A model generated the notes under the pieces. That model did not search any database, had not been told where the DNA came from, and saw only the letters and a program-made list of their open reading frames with translations. Of a stretch of DNA of 64,000 bases, positions 41,741 through 50,367 are shown one piece after another. The stretch is from Porticoccus sp. W117 (GTDB lineage: Bacteria > Pseudomonadota > Gammaproteobacteria > Pseudomonadales > Porticoccaceae), in assembly GCF_030341905.1 (NCBI RefSeq), contig NZ_JATAAF010000010.1, positions 1 through 64,000 of the forward strand, read 5' to 3'. The number at the start of each line of letters is the position of its first letter. Positions within the stretch are counted from its first letter, which is position 1. The position numbers and the translations under genes are program-made.

Positions 41741-44290
41741 TTACTCCCCCCTTCCCAGCGGCTTGATCAGCAGTATCAATCTCGGCAACAACGTCAACGA
41801 CCCCATCAGTGCCACAATCATTGCGCCTGCAGTCAGCACGCCGAAGTATACCGACGGAATAAAGTTCGACAGCGCCAGAATCGAGAAGCCGACAATAATG
41901 GTGATGGCGGTGTAGTACAGCGCCTGGCCGATGCTGCCGTGAGAGCGGTGCATGGCGGCGATGTAGTTGCGGTCGATGGCAAATTCCTTGCGGTAGCGGG
42001 TGATGTAGTGAATGGCGTGGTCCACGCCAATGCCCACGGTAATCGCGGCGATGGTGATGTTCATCATATCCAGGGGAATGCCCGCCAGCCCCATGCCGCC
42101 GAGTACCGCGGTGGCCGCCAGCAGGTTGGGGATGATGGCAATCACCGAAAACCGCAGGGAGCGGAACAGCACCAGGAACATGGCCATAATGCCCAGGAAC
42201 ACCGCGCCCAGAGTAACAATCTGCGAGTAGAACAGACTTTGCAGCATGTTGTTGTACAGCACCAGCAGTCCGGACAGTCGGAACTTGTCGGGGGCGATGC
42301 CCACTTCCTCAATAATGTAGTCGCTGATTTGTGTCAGTAGTTCGGAGCGCCGCAGGTCGCCTTCCGTTTCCTTGGTGCGCAGGGTGATGCGCGCCTGGTT
42401 GAGCTCGTCGTCGATGTAAGGCTGGATGATGATGCCGTCTACTTCCGGCGACAGCTGCTGGCGCATAAAGGCCAGCTCGAAGTCGTCCAGGCGGTGGTTC
42501 ATCAGCTTGTTGGCGGCTTCAAAGCCGTTCACGAGAGAACTGACCTTGCCCACCTCCGGTAGGGATTCCAGATGGTAGTGGAGCTTTTCGAGAGGTTCCA
42601 GGCCGGCGTTGGTGAACCAGTAGCTGTTGCTGGCGGTACTGCTGCCCTCGTCACCAAAGGGGTCGTCTTCTGCGAAAGGGTCTTCATCCCCAAAAGGGTC
42701 TTCGCCGCTATCGGCGAACTCTTCGTCATCGGAGAATGGGTCTTCTTCACCTTCTTCAAGGCCAATGTCCGGCTGCTCAGGCATATCGATAATAATATCC
42801 AGCGGCGTGGTGCCGCCCAGGCGGGCGTCGATCACCGACAGCCCCTGGTAAATTTCGGTGTCTTCCTTGAAGTAGTCGATAAAGCGGTTGTCCACCTGTA
42901 GCTGGGTAACACCCCAGCCGCCGGCAATGGCCACCACCAGTGCGGTGGCCCAGATAACCCCCTGGCGTTTTTCCGCAAAGCGGGAGAAGTGCAGGGTAAA
43001 GGCGCCGGAGCGGTCATTGCCCAGCTTCTGTACTGCTTTGCTACCTAACATCATGCCAGCGGGGATCACCACAAATGCCAGTACCAACGCCACCGAGATG
43101 CCGATAGTCATCATCCAGCCAAAGTCGATCACCGGGCGGATGTCGCTTACCACCAGCGAGGCAAAGGCGACAATGGTGGTGAGTACGGTGTACAGGCAGG
43201 GGCGCGCCATGGATATCACCGTTTGCCGCACCAGGTCGTACTGGCTGTCGTTCGGGCGGCTGTTGCGCAGCTCCCGGTAGCGCACAATCAGGTGGATGGT
43301 GAGTGCCAGGGTAATGATCAGCAGCAGGGCGATAAAGTTGGAAGAGATCACTGTCAGGCGCCAGTCCACCCAGCTGAGGAAACCCAGCATCATCAGTACC
43401 GACAGCAGGCAGGTTGTGAGCGGCAATACCACCCAGCGCAGTTGGCGGAAGATAATCGCCAGGGTGAGGATGATAAACAGCACAATGCTGACGCCGAACA
43501 CTTTCAGGTCGCTGCGAATAAAGTCCACCATGTCGGCGGTGACCATGCTGGGGCCACCCAGAAACAGCTCGGCGTGTTGTTTGTAAGGCTCAATCAGGGC
43601 GCGGGCGTTTTCTACCCGGCGGCGGTCTTTTTCTGTGCGCAGGGTGTGGTAATCGCGAAATTCCTTGCTGACACGGGTCAGTTCGTCTGCCTCGGCGGGA
43701 ATCAGGCCAATGCGCTCTTTTTTCAGTTTCAGTTCGTCCCGGGCGCGCACTAGCTCAACGTACTTGTCGTCGCTGCCAAGGGTGGCGAGAATGGCGGTGG
43801 TTTGGCCGTCGGGGCTGAGAATCAGGTCGCGGTAGATCGGGCTTTGCAAAAACTCTTTCTTGGCCAGCTCGCGATCTACCCCTTCAGTGCGCAGGGTACG
43901 GGGCGCATCGCTCAGTTGCGATACGGTGATATTGGGGCTGAACAACAGCGGCACATCGAGGATGGAGGTAACGCTTTGCACCCCGTCGAGGGATTGCAGT
44001 TCGTCGCGCAAGTCATCCAGCACCTTCAGGGATTGGTCGGAAAACAGGTCGCCGTTGTGAGGCTTGAAGGTCACCAGCAAAAAGTCACCGCTGCCATAGC
44101 GCTTGTTCACCTCACGGAAGTAGTCCAGGTCGGTGTCGTGCTCCAGAGTAAGCGACTCGGCGGAGGCGTCCAGCTTGAAATTGGGCAAGCCAAGAGCCAG
44201 CCCGGCCGCGACCAGGAAGACCGCCAGCAGGGACAGGATAGGGTGACGCAGTACGATGGCCTCGTACCAGTTGAACAGCTGTTTGGACAT
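41741..44290 (-). CDS. RND/MMPL superfamily transporter with acidic DPF repeats
   Basis: The 849-residue protein has the twofold RND architecture: one helix near residue 20, a periplasmic loop, five helices near 265-430, one near 450, a second periplasmic loop and a final helix bundle near 690-840. It belongs with the MMPL/hopanoid-exporter-like, sterol-sensing-type branch and not with AcrB, judging by length and by the absence of a partner gene. Residues about 510-548 are an unusual acidic tract with four copies of (E/D)DPF or similar (EEDPF, EDPFGDEDPF, EDDPF). The substrate is unknown. A palindrome at 44410-44427 lies upstream. Confidence 0.85.
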   Translation of the reverse strand: MSKQLFNWYEAIVLRHPILSLLAVFLVAAGLALGLPNFKLDASAESLTLEHDTDLDYFREVNKRYGSGDFLLVTFKPHNGDLFSDQSLKVLDDLRDELQSLDGVQSVTSILDVPLLFSPNITVSQLSDAPRTLRTEGVDRELAKKEFLQSPIYRDLILSPDGQTTAILATLGSDDKYVELVRARDELKLKKERIGLIPAEADELTRVSKEFRDYHTLRTEKDRRRVENARALIEPYKQHAELFLGGPSMVTADMVDFIRSDLKVFGVSIVLFIILTLAIIFRQLRWVVLPLTTCLLSVLMMLGFLSWVDWRLTVISSNFIALLLIITLALTIHLIVRYRELRNSRPNDSQYDLVRQTVISMARPCLYTVLTTIVAFASLVVSDIRPVIDFGWMMTIGISVALVLAFVVIPAGMMLGSKAVQKLGNDRSGAFTLHFSRFAEKRQGVIWATALVVAIAGGWGVTQLQVDNRFIDYFKEDTEIYQGLSVIDARLGGTTPLDIIIDMPEQPDIGLEEGEEDPFSDDEEFADSGEDPFGDEDPFAEDDPFGDEGSSTASNSYWFTNAGLEPLEKLHYHLESLPEVGKVSSLVNGFEAANKLMNHRLDDFELAFMRQQLSPEVDGIIIQPYIDDELNQARITLRTKETEGDLRRSELLTQISDYIIEEVGIAPDKFRLSGLLVLYNNMLQSLFYSQIVTLGAVFLGIMAMFLVLFRSLRFSVIAIIPNLLAATAVLGGMGLAGIPLDMMNITIAAITVGIGVDHAIHYITRYRKEFAIDRNYIAAMHRSHGSIGQALYYTAITIIVGFSILALSNFIPSVYFGVLTAGAMIVALMGSLTLLPRLILLIKPLGRGE

Positions 44291-44409
44291 TAAGATTCCT
44301 TGGGGTGTAAATCGCGCCTGCCTGAACCCCCTGTTTTAAACCAATGGCGGGCGCGGAAAAAAAGCGCGGTATTATGACCGAGAAATGACAGGAACGTTAT
44401 ACTTTTTCG

Positions 44410-44427
44410 GGTTAACTAATGTTAACC
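44410..44427. promoter_or_regulatory. Perfect palindrome between the divergent RND and dehydrogenase genes
   Basis: GGTTAAC-TAAT-GTTAACC is a perfect 18-base inverted repeat, about 120 bp before the RND start and 56 bp before the dehydrogenase ATG. A TATACT (-10-like) ends only a few bases before it. It probably binds a regulator not encoded nearby. Confidence 0.5.
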
Positions 44428-44482
44428 AACTGGCAGTTTTTAACGATGATGGCAGTGTTCAGATGACAATTGCGGCGTGCAG

Positions 44483-45439
44483 ATGAGTGAGTACAGAGGG
44501 GTTTTGCTGGATACGGATACCTTTGGTATTGACGATCTGAGCCTGGATGCCATCTATGGATTGCCCGTCAGTTGGCAGAACTACCCGGCTACCAGCCCTG
44601 AACAAGTGTCTGGGCGCCTGCACAATGCCCACTTTGTGATCACCAACAAAGCCCCGATTGGCGTACAGCAGCTGGCAGTGGCGCCTCATTTGAAGATGAT
44701 TGCCGTGGCCGCCACCGGCACCAATGTGATTGATCTGGATGCCGCCCGCGATGCCGGAGTAGCGGTAAGCAATTGTGTTGCCTATGGCAGCAATAGCGTG
44801 GTGCAGCACACCATGGCACTGCTGTTGGCGCTCAGCACACGGGTGGTGGATTACCATCGCGATGTAATGGCTGGTGCCTGGCAGCGCAGCCCCATGTTTT
44901 GCCGCCTGGATTATCCGGTGGAGGAACTGGCAGGCAAAACTCTGGGTATTGTCGGTTTTGGTGAATTGGGTCGCGGCGTGGCGCGCATCGCAGAAGCCTT
45001 TGGTATGACGGTCAAAGTGGCCTCTTTGCCAGGGCGCGAGCAACCTGGACGCACGCCACTGGCGGAATTGCTACCGCAGCTGGATGTGCTCAGCCTGCAC
45101 TGCCCATTGACGGAGCAGACCCGCAATCTGATTGGCGCCAATGAGTTGGCCGCCATGAAATCCAGCGCTCTATTATTGAACGTAGCGCGAGGTGGCATTG
45201 TCCATGAACAGGCACTTGTGGACGCGCTGCGCAATGGCGATATTGCCGGGGCTGGTGTGGATGTGCTCACTCAGGAACCACCTGTGGACGGCAATCCGCT
45301 GCTGGCCGGTGATATACCCAACCTGATTGTGACCCCGCACAGTGCCTGGATCAGCCGCCGTGCTCGCCAGACGTTACTCGATCAGGTGGCGGAGAATATT
45401 CAGAGCTTTTTGGATGGGGAGCCAAAGCGGTTGGTGTGA
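44483..45439 (+). CDS. D-2-hydroxyacid dehydrogenase (glycerate dehydrogenase-like)
   Basis: A 318-residue NAD(P)-dependent dehydrogenase of the D-isomer family. The Rossmann motif GIVGFGELGRGVARIAEAFG is near residue 150, NVARGGIVHEQAL carries the catalytic arginine, VDVLTQEPPVDGNPLL the glutamate and VTPHSAWISRRA the histidine, so the full triad is present. The opening YRGVLLDTDTFGIDDL and general pattern resemble hydroxypyruvate/glycerate reductases; the substrate is not certain. The ATG at 44483 is chosen; an in-frame GTG 6 bp upstream is possible. Both lack a strong Shine-Dalgarno. Confidence 0.9.
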   Translation: MSEYRGVLLDTDTFGIDDLSLDAIYGLPVSWQNYPATSPEQVSGRLHNAHFVITNKAPIGVQQLAVAPHLKMIAVAATGTNVIDLDAARDAGVAVSNCVAYGSNSVVQHTMALLLALSTRVVDYHRDVMAGAWQRSPMFCRLDYPVEELAGKTLGIVGFGELGRGVARIAEAFGMTVKVASLPGREQPGRTPLAELLPQLDVLSLHCPLTEQTRNLIGANELAAMKSSALLLNVARGGIVHEQALVDALRNGDIAGAGVDVLTQEPPVDGNPLLAGDIPNLIVTPHSAWISRRARQTLLDQVAENIQSFLDGEPKRLV

Positions 45440-45480
45440 ACGCGATGCTGTCGTCGGAGAATTGCACTGAACTTAACGCC

Positions 45481-45557
45481 GTCATCCCCGCGAAGGCGGG
45501 GATCCATTAAAGGTCTAAGTATCGACGCACATGGATTCCCGCTTTCGCGAGAATGAC
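45481..45557. repeat. GTCATCCCCGCG paired-hairpin repeat, copy 2
   Basis: Same structure as 36114-36189. The left unit GTCATCCCCGC-GAAG-GCGGGGAT starts at 45481 and the right unit ATTCCCGC-TTTC-GCGAGAATGAC ends at 45557, with one mismatch in the right stem. The centre between the units differs between the two copies. Confidence 0.82.
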
Positions 45558-45619
45558 GAGATTTTTTCTATGTGCATCACTACGGTATTTGATGGAAGCT
45601 TGATTTAACGAGAATTACT

Positions 45620-46849
45620 ATGGCCATTCCCGAACTGATTGCTTTCTTATCCATCCTGCTACTGGCCAGCTTGCTGATCCCGCCATTGGCAAAGCTGATT
45701 CGGTTTCCCGCCGCCTCTCTGTTGGTGGTTATTGGCTATCTGGCTGCGGAGCTGTTTATCCATTTTGGAGGTGACACCGGCATTCGTGCCAACAGCTTCC
45801 AGCCACTGATTTTTTACGTATTTCTGCCCATCCTGATTTTCGATTCCGCCTATCACCTCAACGCCAAACACTTGCTGCGCAACTTGCCAGCGGTGTTGTG
45901 GATGGCGATTCTGGGCATGGGACTGTTGGCATTGCTAACCGCTGTTGGTGTGTATTTCGGCATCAATCACCCCACTGGCTTTCCCTGGACAACCGCACTG
46001 GTGTGCGGCGCTCTGCTGGCAGCCACCGACCCGGTAGCGGTGGTGGCGCAAATCAAAAGCAGCAATGCGCCCCAACAGTTGGAGATTCTGCTGGAAGGGG
46101 AGAGTCTGTTTAACGACGCCACAGCCGTGGTGTTGTTCTCCCTGTTTATTGCCTTGGCCGTGGGAGATAGCGGCTCGGTGACGCCATCGGCGGCTTTACT
46201 GGATTTCGCCCGCTTGTTCTTTGGTGGTATCGCCTTTGGCGCCATGACCGGCTACCTGGCCAGCCTGCTCAGCCGCATTCTGAAAGACAGCTACAGCGCG
46301 CCATTGCTCACCCTGTTGCTGGCCTACGGCACCTTCTATCTGGGAGAGCACTGGCTGCATGTGTCGGGAATTATGGCGGTGCTGGCGGCGGGTCTGGTAT
46401 TGGGGCGCAGCCACCAGTCACTCTACAGCCAGGAGCAAGCGCAGCCACTGAAACAGCTGTGGGGCTTGCTGGGGCAATTGGGCAACAACCTGGTGTTTCT
46501 ATTGATGGGGGTCACCGTTAGCCTGGCTATGTTTACCCAGCGTTGGTTGGCGATTTTGATTGCCATTGGCGTGGTGATTGTGGCCCGTGTTATCAGCACC
46601 TGGCTGAGCCTGAAGGCTGCTAAGCTCACCCCCGGCGGCGAGCCGATACCCAGTGCTTACCAACCAGTGATTATGTGGGGTGGCTTGCGAGGCGTGGTGG
46701 CCATTGCTCTGGCGCTGTCGTTGCCAACGGATATGGCGGGCTGGTGGACAGTGCAGGCCATTGCCTTTGGTGTGGTGGTGTTTTCCCTGTTTGTGCAGGC
46801 GCCCAGTAACCAGTTGTTGCTGAAGCGATTGATAGAGAAAGATAAATAA
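45620..46849 (+). CDS. CPA1-type Na+(K+)/H+ antiporter
   Basis: A 409-residue membrane protein of about 12 helices. The region CGALLAATDPVAVVAQIKSS near residue 132 and LLEGESLFNDATAVVLFSLF near residue 158 are the CPA1 (NhaP) signatures, including the ion-binding aspartates. No long cytoplasmic C-terminal domain is present, so this is the short form. It likely exchanges sodium or potassium for protons for pH and ion balance. The ATG at 45620 begins MAIPELIAFLSILLLASLL. A repeat separates it from the dehydrogenase; two small genes follow closely. Confidence 0.93.
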   Translation: MAIPELIAFLSILLLASLLIPPLAKLIRFPAASLLVVIGYLAAELFIHFGGDTGIRANSFQPLIFYVFLPILIFDSAYHLNAKHLLRNLPAVLWMAILGMGLLALLTAVGVYFGINHPTGFPWTTALVCGALLAATDPVAVVAQIKSSNAPQQLEILLEGESLFNDATAVVLFSLFIALAVGDSGSVTPSAALLDFARLFFGGIAFGAMTGYLASLLSRILKDSYSAPLLTLLLAYGTFYLGEHWLHVSGIMAVLAAGLVLGRSHQSLYSQEQAQPLKQLWGLLGQLGNNLVFLLMGVTVSLAMFTQRWLAILIAIGVVIVARVISTWLSLKAAKLTPGGEPIPSAYQPVIMWGGLRGVVAIALALSLPTDMAGWWTVQAIAFGVVVFSLFVQAPSNQLLLKRLIEKDK

Positions 46850-46861
46850 TTCAGGTGACTT

Positions 46862-47041
46862 ATGATTCTTGCCAAAAAATTCCTAATCAGAAAAAGTCGA
46901 CGGCGGGTAGAAGAAATTAACGTCTTGCAGAAATTGATAACCGAAGGCTTGGAAAGCGGTGATGCTGGTAAATTAGATATGCAGACCGTTAAGCGGAAGG
47001 CCCGTGCTAAGGTAAAAGCGAATTTTAAGTATGAGAGTTGA
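46862..47041 (+). CDS. Small ParD-antitoxin-like protein
   Basis: A 59-residue basic protein. LQKLITEGLESGDAGKLD followed by VKRKARAKVK resembles the C-terminal, toxin-binding part of ParD/CopG-type antitoxins (LI-x-EG-x-x-SG-x-A). The usual N-terminal ribbon-helix-helix is short or missing; the N-terminus is instead strongly basic (KKFLIRKSRRRVEE). It starts 12 bp after the antiporter stop and ends 10 bp before a small membrane-protein gene instead of a ParE toxin. It is AT-richer than the antiporter gene. The family match is by recall and needs a profile search. Confidence 0.6.
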   Translation: MILAKKFLIRKSRRRVEEINVLQKLITEGLESGDAGKLDMQTVKRKARAKVKANFKYES

Positions 47042-47051
47042 GTAATAGATC

Positions 47052-47570
47052 ATGAGCGAATTTGACGCTGACCTGTACTCTGATGATGACAGTGTATTGG
47101 TTAATGCGCGTAGACGATATATACATCGAAGATGGAACCTTCTTCATAAAGCCATGGTTGGCTCGGAAGAAGATGTCGTTAAGTACTTGTTTCTTGTAAA
47201 TGCTGGTGGTGCTGTTGCGGTTCTTGGCTTTATCGGTACAGGGCAACTACATCAAGCCGTGGCTTGGGCTGGTGCAGCGCTGCTCTTTTTTGTGATTGGC
47301 CTACTCTGTGTTGGTGCATTAAAAACCGTGGTATTTCACCAATACAAGCGAATTTTGGAAGGTTTTGATTCTGATCAAGTGTCTTACTTACAGGGGCAAA
47401 TGACTTGGGATCAACTAAACGAGAATGATCACTCTCGAAGTGGAATTAGTATGGCAGCAATCATTTGTGGCTATTGTGCACTACTTGCTTTTTTTGCTGG
47501 CACCGTATGTGGTGGCTGGGCTCTATATGATAAGTATTTTTATTTTAAGAGCTTTAATTTTTTCCTATAG
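47052..47570 (+). CDS. Hypothetical small multi-pass membrane protein
   Basis: A 172-residue protein, family not recognised. After an acidic start (MSEFDADLYSDDDSV) and a basic patch (ARRRYIHRRWNLLHK) it has about three to four membrane helices: KYLFLVNAGGAVAVLGFIG and AWAGAALLFFVIGLLCVGAL in the middle, and ISMAAIICGYCALLAFFAGT near the end. The layout is reminiscent of small membrane effectors, but no such function can be claimed. It follows the ParD-like gene by 10 bp and is AT-rich like it. A hairpin follows its stop. Confidence 0.6.
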   Translation: MSEFDADLYSDDDSVLVNARRRYIHRRWNLLHKAMVGSEEDVVKYLFLVNAGGAVAVLGFIGTGQLHQAVAWAGAALLFFVIGLLCVGALKTVVFHQYKRILEGFDSDQVSYLQGQMTWDQLNENDHSRSGISMAAIICGYCALLAFFAGTVCGGWALYDKYFYFKSFNFFL

Positions 47571-47574
47571 GAAA

Positions 47575-47603
47575 GGGGCTGGGTTGAATTTTCAACCCGC
47601 CCC
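47575..47603. terminator. Convergent hairpin between the membrane-protein gene and the Spy/CpxP-like gene
   Basis: GGGGC-(T)-GGGTTGAA-TT-TTCAACCC-GCCCC forms a 13-bp stem with one bulged base and a two-base centre, 4 bp after the upstream stop. There is no long T-run, so the strength is uncertain, but its place between convergent genes fits a shared terminator. Confidence 0.6.
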
Positions 47604-47631
47604 TAACCACATGTCAAAAAAATCCAGCTAG

Positions 47632-48123
47632 TCAGGCGCCTTCTTTTTCAGCCCGACGCTCTTCCCTGCGCTGCTGCATCTTTTGCCGGCGCTTTTGCTT
47701 GCGTTCCATGCGCTTTTCACGATGTTCTTCCAATTTTTGCTTTTGCTCATCGGTAAGCAGGTCGTGAATGCGGCCTTTCATTTCCGCCCGTTTGGATACC
47801 AGCTGCGCGTAGTTGTCGCCCTGTTGTTGGGCAAGTGCGTCAATCTCACTTTGGTCGGCGCCGTTGCGTACCGCTTCGCCCAGAGCCTGGCGTATTTCGC
47901 GGCGCTCTTCGTAAAGCTCCTTCAAGTGCGGGCGCATCTCGGCGCGAATGGCTTTGGCCTGCTCCATCTGGGCTTCATCCAGATTGAGGTGGTGAGCCAT
48001 ACGTTTGAGCATCTGCTCCGGGTTTTTCTGGCCCCATCGTTTCTCGGGGCCAGCCATAGCGGTTGAAATCGTAAATGCGCCGATCAATGCCAGAGCAATA
48101 CCGGTGGCCTGTAATTTCTTCAT
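47632..48123 (-). CDS. Periplasmic Spy/CpxP-like stress chaperone
   Basis: A 163-residue exported protein: signal peptide MKKLQATGIALALIGAFTISTAMA, then an all-helical region with LNLDEAQ near residue 47 and the LTxxQ-type motif LLTDEQKQKLEEH near residue 123. The C-terminal 35 residues are extremely rich in Arg, Lys, Glu and Gln (RKQKRRQKMQQRREERR), longer and more basic than in typical Spy/CpxP. It is divergent from the cpxRA-like pair, with CpxR boxes between, which supports a CpxP-like role in sensing or chaperoning in the periplasm. Confidence 0.85.
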   Translation of the reverse strand: MKKLQATGIALALIGAFTISTAMAGPEKRWGQKNPEQMLKRMAHHLNLDEAQMEQAKAIRAEMRPHLKELYEERREIRQALGEAVRNGADQSEIDALAQQQGDNYAQLVSKRAEMKGRIHDLLTDEQKQKLEEHREKRMERKQKRRQKMQQRREERRAEKEGA

Positions 48124-48213
48124 GGTGGTTCTCCTTGCTTATTGAGAGTTGAGCCGTATTGGTTAGGTGTGGCCAGTGTAGGCGCAAGGCTTGTAAGGGT
48201 GGGTGGCGGCTCT

Positions 48214-48240
48214 GTAAAAGGGGTGTAAATGTTTTGTAAA
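48214..48240. promoter_or_regulatory. Three GTAAA boxes at 11-bp period, predicted CpxR sites
   Basis: GTAAA occurs at 48214-48218, 48225-48229 and 48236-48240, each 11 bp apart, so both neighbouring pairs fit the known CpxR pattern GTAAA-N(about 5)-GTAAA. The array lies between the divergent cpxP-like and cpxR-like genes and could control both. A weaker GTAAG at 48193-48197 is 21 bp upstream, in phase. Confidence 0.75.
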
Positions 48241-48312
48241 GGAAAATGGTACTCTGGCTTGCTGTGGCATTATCGCCCTGAGAAGTTGAGAAGTTGAGAA
48301 GGCCCCCTAATT

Positions 48313-49008
48313 ATGAGCCAGCACATACTGATTATTGACGACGATACCGAACTTTGCGAGATGGTGTCTGACTACCTGACGTTGGAGGGTTTTGTCACCA
48401 CCAGTGTGCACGACGGTGAACAGGGCGCGGAGTTAGGTGGCAGCGATAACTTTGATGCCATTGTGCTGGATGTGATGTTGCCCAAACTCAACGGTTTTGA
48501 TGTGTTGCGGCGCATTCGCACCAGCTCGCGGTTACCGGTGCTGATGCTCACCGCCCGCGGTGAGGAAGTGGATCGCATTGTCGGCCTGGAAATGGGCGCA
48601 GACGACTACCTGCCCAAGCCGTTTAACCCCCGCGAATTGACTGCCCGCTTGCGGGCTATTTTGCGCCGCAGTGGTGACCCTGAAAACCACCAGAAGGAAC
48701 AGGAGTTTTCCGGCCTGTCGATGCTGCCCAGCGCCCGTCGCACCACCCTTAATGGCTCGGTGCTTGAACTCACCAGCTCCGAATACAATATCCTCTATAC
48801 TTTGATGTGTCGCCCCGGAGAGGTGGTCAGCAAAGAGTTGATTTCCAGCGATGCCCTGGGAAAACCCCTGGCCCGCTACGACCGCAGTATCGACATGCAC
48901 ATCAGCCATCTGCGTCGCAAACTCGCCGATGGCAACCCCTCCAGCCCGGTGATTGAAACCGTGCGCGGCATTGGCTACCAGTTGATAAGCAGCGATGAAG
49001 TGAACTGA
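48313..49008 (+). CDS. cpxR: OmpR-family response regulator, CpxR-like
   Basis: A 231-residue regulator. The receiver domain has ILIIDDDTELCEMVSDYL, the phosphoacceptor aspartate in IVLDVMLPKLNG near residue 53, and the signalling lysine in DDYLPKPFNPREL. The winged-helix domain ends VIETVRGIGYQLI. Divergence from a CpxP-like gene, CpxR-type GTAAA boxes upstream and a downstream CpxA-like kinase support the CpxR name. Its stop overlaps the kinase ATG (TGATG). Confidence 0.88.
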   Translation: MSQHILIIDDDTELCEMVSDYLTLEGFVTTSVHDGEQGAELGGSDNFDAIVLDVMLPKLNGFDVLRRIRTSSRLPVLMLTARGEEVDRIVGLEMGADDYLPKPFNPRELTARLRAILRRSGDPENHQKEQEFSGLSMLPSARRTTLNGSVLELTSSEYNILYTLMCRPGEVVSKELISSDALGKPLARYDRSIDMHISHLRRKLADGNPSSPVIETVRGIGYQLISSDEVN

Positions 49009-50366
49009 TGGGGCGCTTGTTCTGGAAACTGTTTAGCGCCTACTGGCTGGCCTTTGTGGTGATTATTGTCGCTGGCTTTGTGGGGCTTTCCCTGTATCGT
49101 CAACACCTGACTCATGAACTGTTCGAAAATTCCAGCCGCCCGGAAGTGGTCACTATTGCCAATACATTGCGGGATGACGGGGTGGAAGCGGCTCAGCGCC
49201 TGCTGAAGGAAATGCGTTCATCGGGCACATCTCCGCGGCGTTTGGGGCTGGTCATTGTCAATAAAGATGGCACCGTCAGCCTGTCAGGCAGAAAACTGAA
49301 CCCGCGCAGTCGCCGTAATATTCAGCATGCCTTGAGCAAGCCTTTGATTTACCCGCAGAAGCAAGTGGTATCCCCCCAGGGGGAGAGCTACCACGTTATC
49401 TCCATGAGAAAGCAGTTTAGTGGTGGTGAGGAGCCATCCATGATGAGCGGTCGCTGGTTGATTCTCTCAATTGCCACCGCTGTCAGCCTTTTGCTGTGCT
49501 TTTGGCTTGCCCGCTACCTGAGCCGCCCAATCAAGCGTTTGAGTCGCGCCACTCGCAGCTACTCAGCTGGCAACCTGCATGTGCGGGTGGCCCCCCATGT
49601 GGGATCGCGCCGGGATGAAATCGCTGATCTGGCGCGGGATTTCGATGTAATGGCGGGCAAGTTGCAGCAGTTGATTGACGGTCAGCAGCAACTGCTTACG
49701 GATGTGTCCCACGAATTGCGCTCGCCCCTGGCGCGGCTGCAAATGGCGGTGGGGCTGGCCCGCAAACGCCAGCAGGACAGCTCCCTGAACAGTGGTGAAC
49801 TGGATCGCATCGAACGGGACGTGAAGCGCCTGGGTGAGTTGGTGGGCCAGGTACTGACCCTGTCGCGGCTGGAAACCGGGGTGGCGCCTCAACATCAACA
49901 GGACCTGTTGGATGTTTCAGAGTTGCTGCTCACCATTATTGAGGACGCCAACTACGAAGCGGCCAACAAAGGCTGCAAAGTGGTGCTTGATGCGGATATC
50001 GAACCCACCTTGATGGCGGATGGTGAACTGCTGCGCCAGGCGCTGGAAAACGTCATTCGCAACGCAGTGCGCTACAGCGCGGAAAGTACGGAGATAACGG
50101 TTACCATGGCCGCTGTCTCTGATACCGGTTTCTTTACCATCGATGTCTGCGATCGCGGCCCAGGTGTTGCTGAAGACTTGTTGGAAAAACTGTTTGAGCC
50201 TTTTGTACGCGGCAGCGCTGCTCGTGAACGAACGTCTGGCGATCGCGGCTACGGCCTGGGCATGGCCATCACCAAACGCGCTATCGAGTATCACGGTGGT
50301 AGTGCTTCGGCTCGCAACCGAAACGATGGCGGCCTGTGCGTCACCATCAAACTGCCCTTCCGGTAG
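49008..50366 (+). CDS. cpxA: Sensor histidine kinase, CpxA-like
   Basis: A 452-residue inner-membrane kinase: helices at about residues 8-28 and 148-168 flank a periplasmic sensor region, followed by a HAMP domain (RYLSRPIKRLSRATRSYSAGNLHVRV), the H-box TDVSHELRSPLARLQMAVG with the phosphorylated histidine near residue 234, and the ATP domain with DVCDRGPGVAEDLLEKLFEPF and GYGLGMAITKRA. Translation is coupled to cpxR by overlap. A short palindromic repeat begins 1 bp after its stop. Confidence 0.88.
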   Translation: MGRLFWKLFSAYWLAFVVIIVAGFVGLSLYRQHLTHELFENSSRPEVVTIANTLRDDGVEAAQRLLKEMRSSGTSPRRLGLVIVNKDGTVSLSGRKLNPRSRRNIQHALSKPLIYPQKQVVSPQGESYHVISMRKQFSGGEEPSMMSGRWLILSIATAVSLLLCFWLARYLSRPIKRLSRATRSYSAGNLHVRVAPHVGSRRDEIADLARDFDVMAGKLQQLIDGQQQLLTDVSHELRSPLARLQMAVGLARKRQQDSSLNSGELDRIERDVKRLGELVGQVLTLSRLETGVAPQHQQDLLDVSELLLTIIEDANYEAANKGCKVVLDADIEPTLMADGELLRQALENVIRNAVRYSAESTEITVTMAAVSDTGFFTIDVCDRGPGVAEDLLEKLFEPFVRGSAARERTSGDRGYGLGMAITKRAIEYHGGSASARNRNDGGLCVTIKLPFR

Positions 50367-50367
50367 C

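Noticed and set aside
42641..42762. Tandem-like DNA repeat that could be mistaken for a CRISPR or satellite
   Set aside because: It is the in-frame coding of acidic DPF units in the RND transporter; there are no spacers.
46862..47041. Naming the small protein ParD
   Set aside because: Only the tail resembles ParD and no ParE follows, so it is left as ParD-like without a gene symbol.
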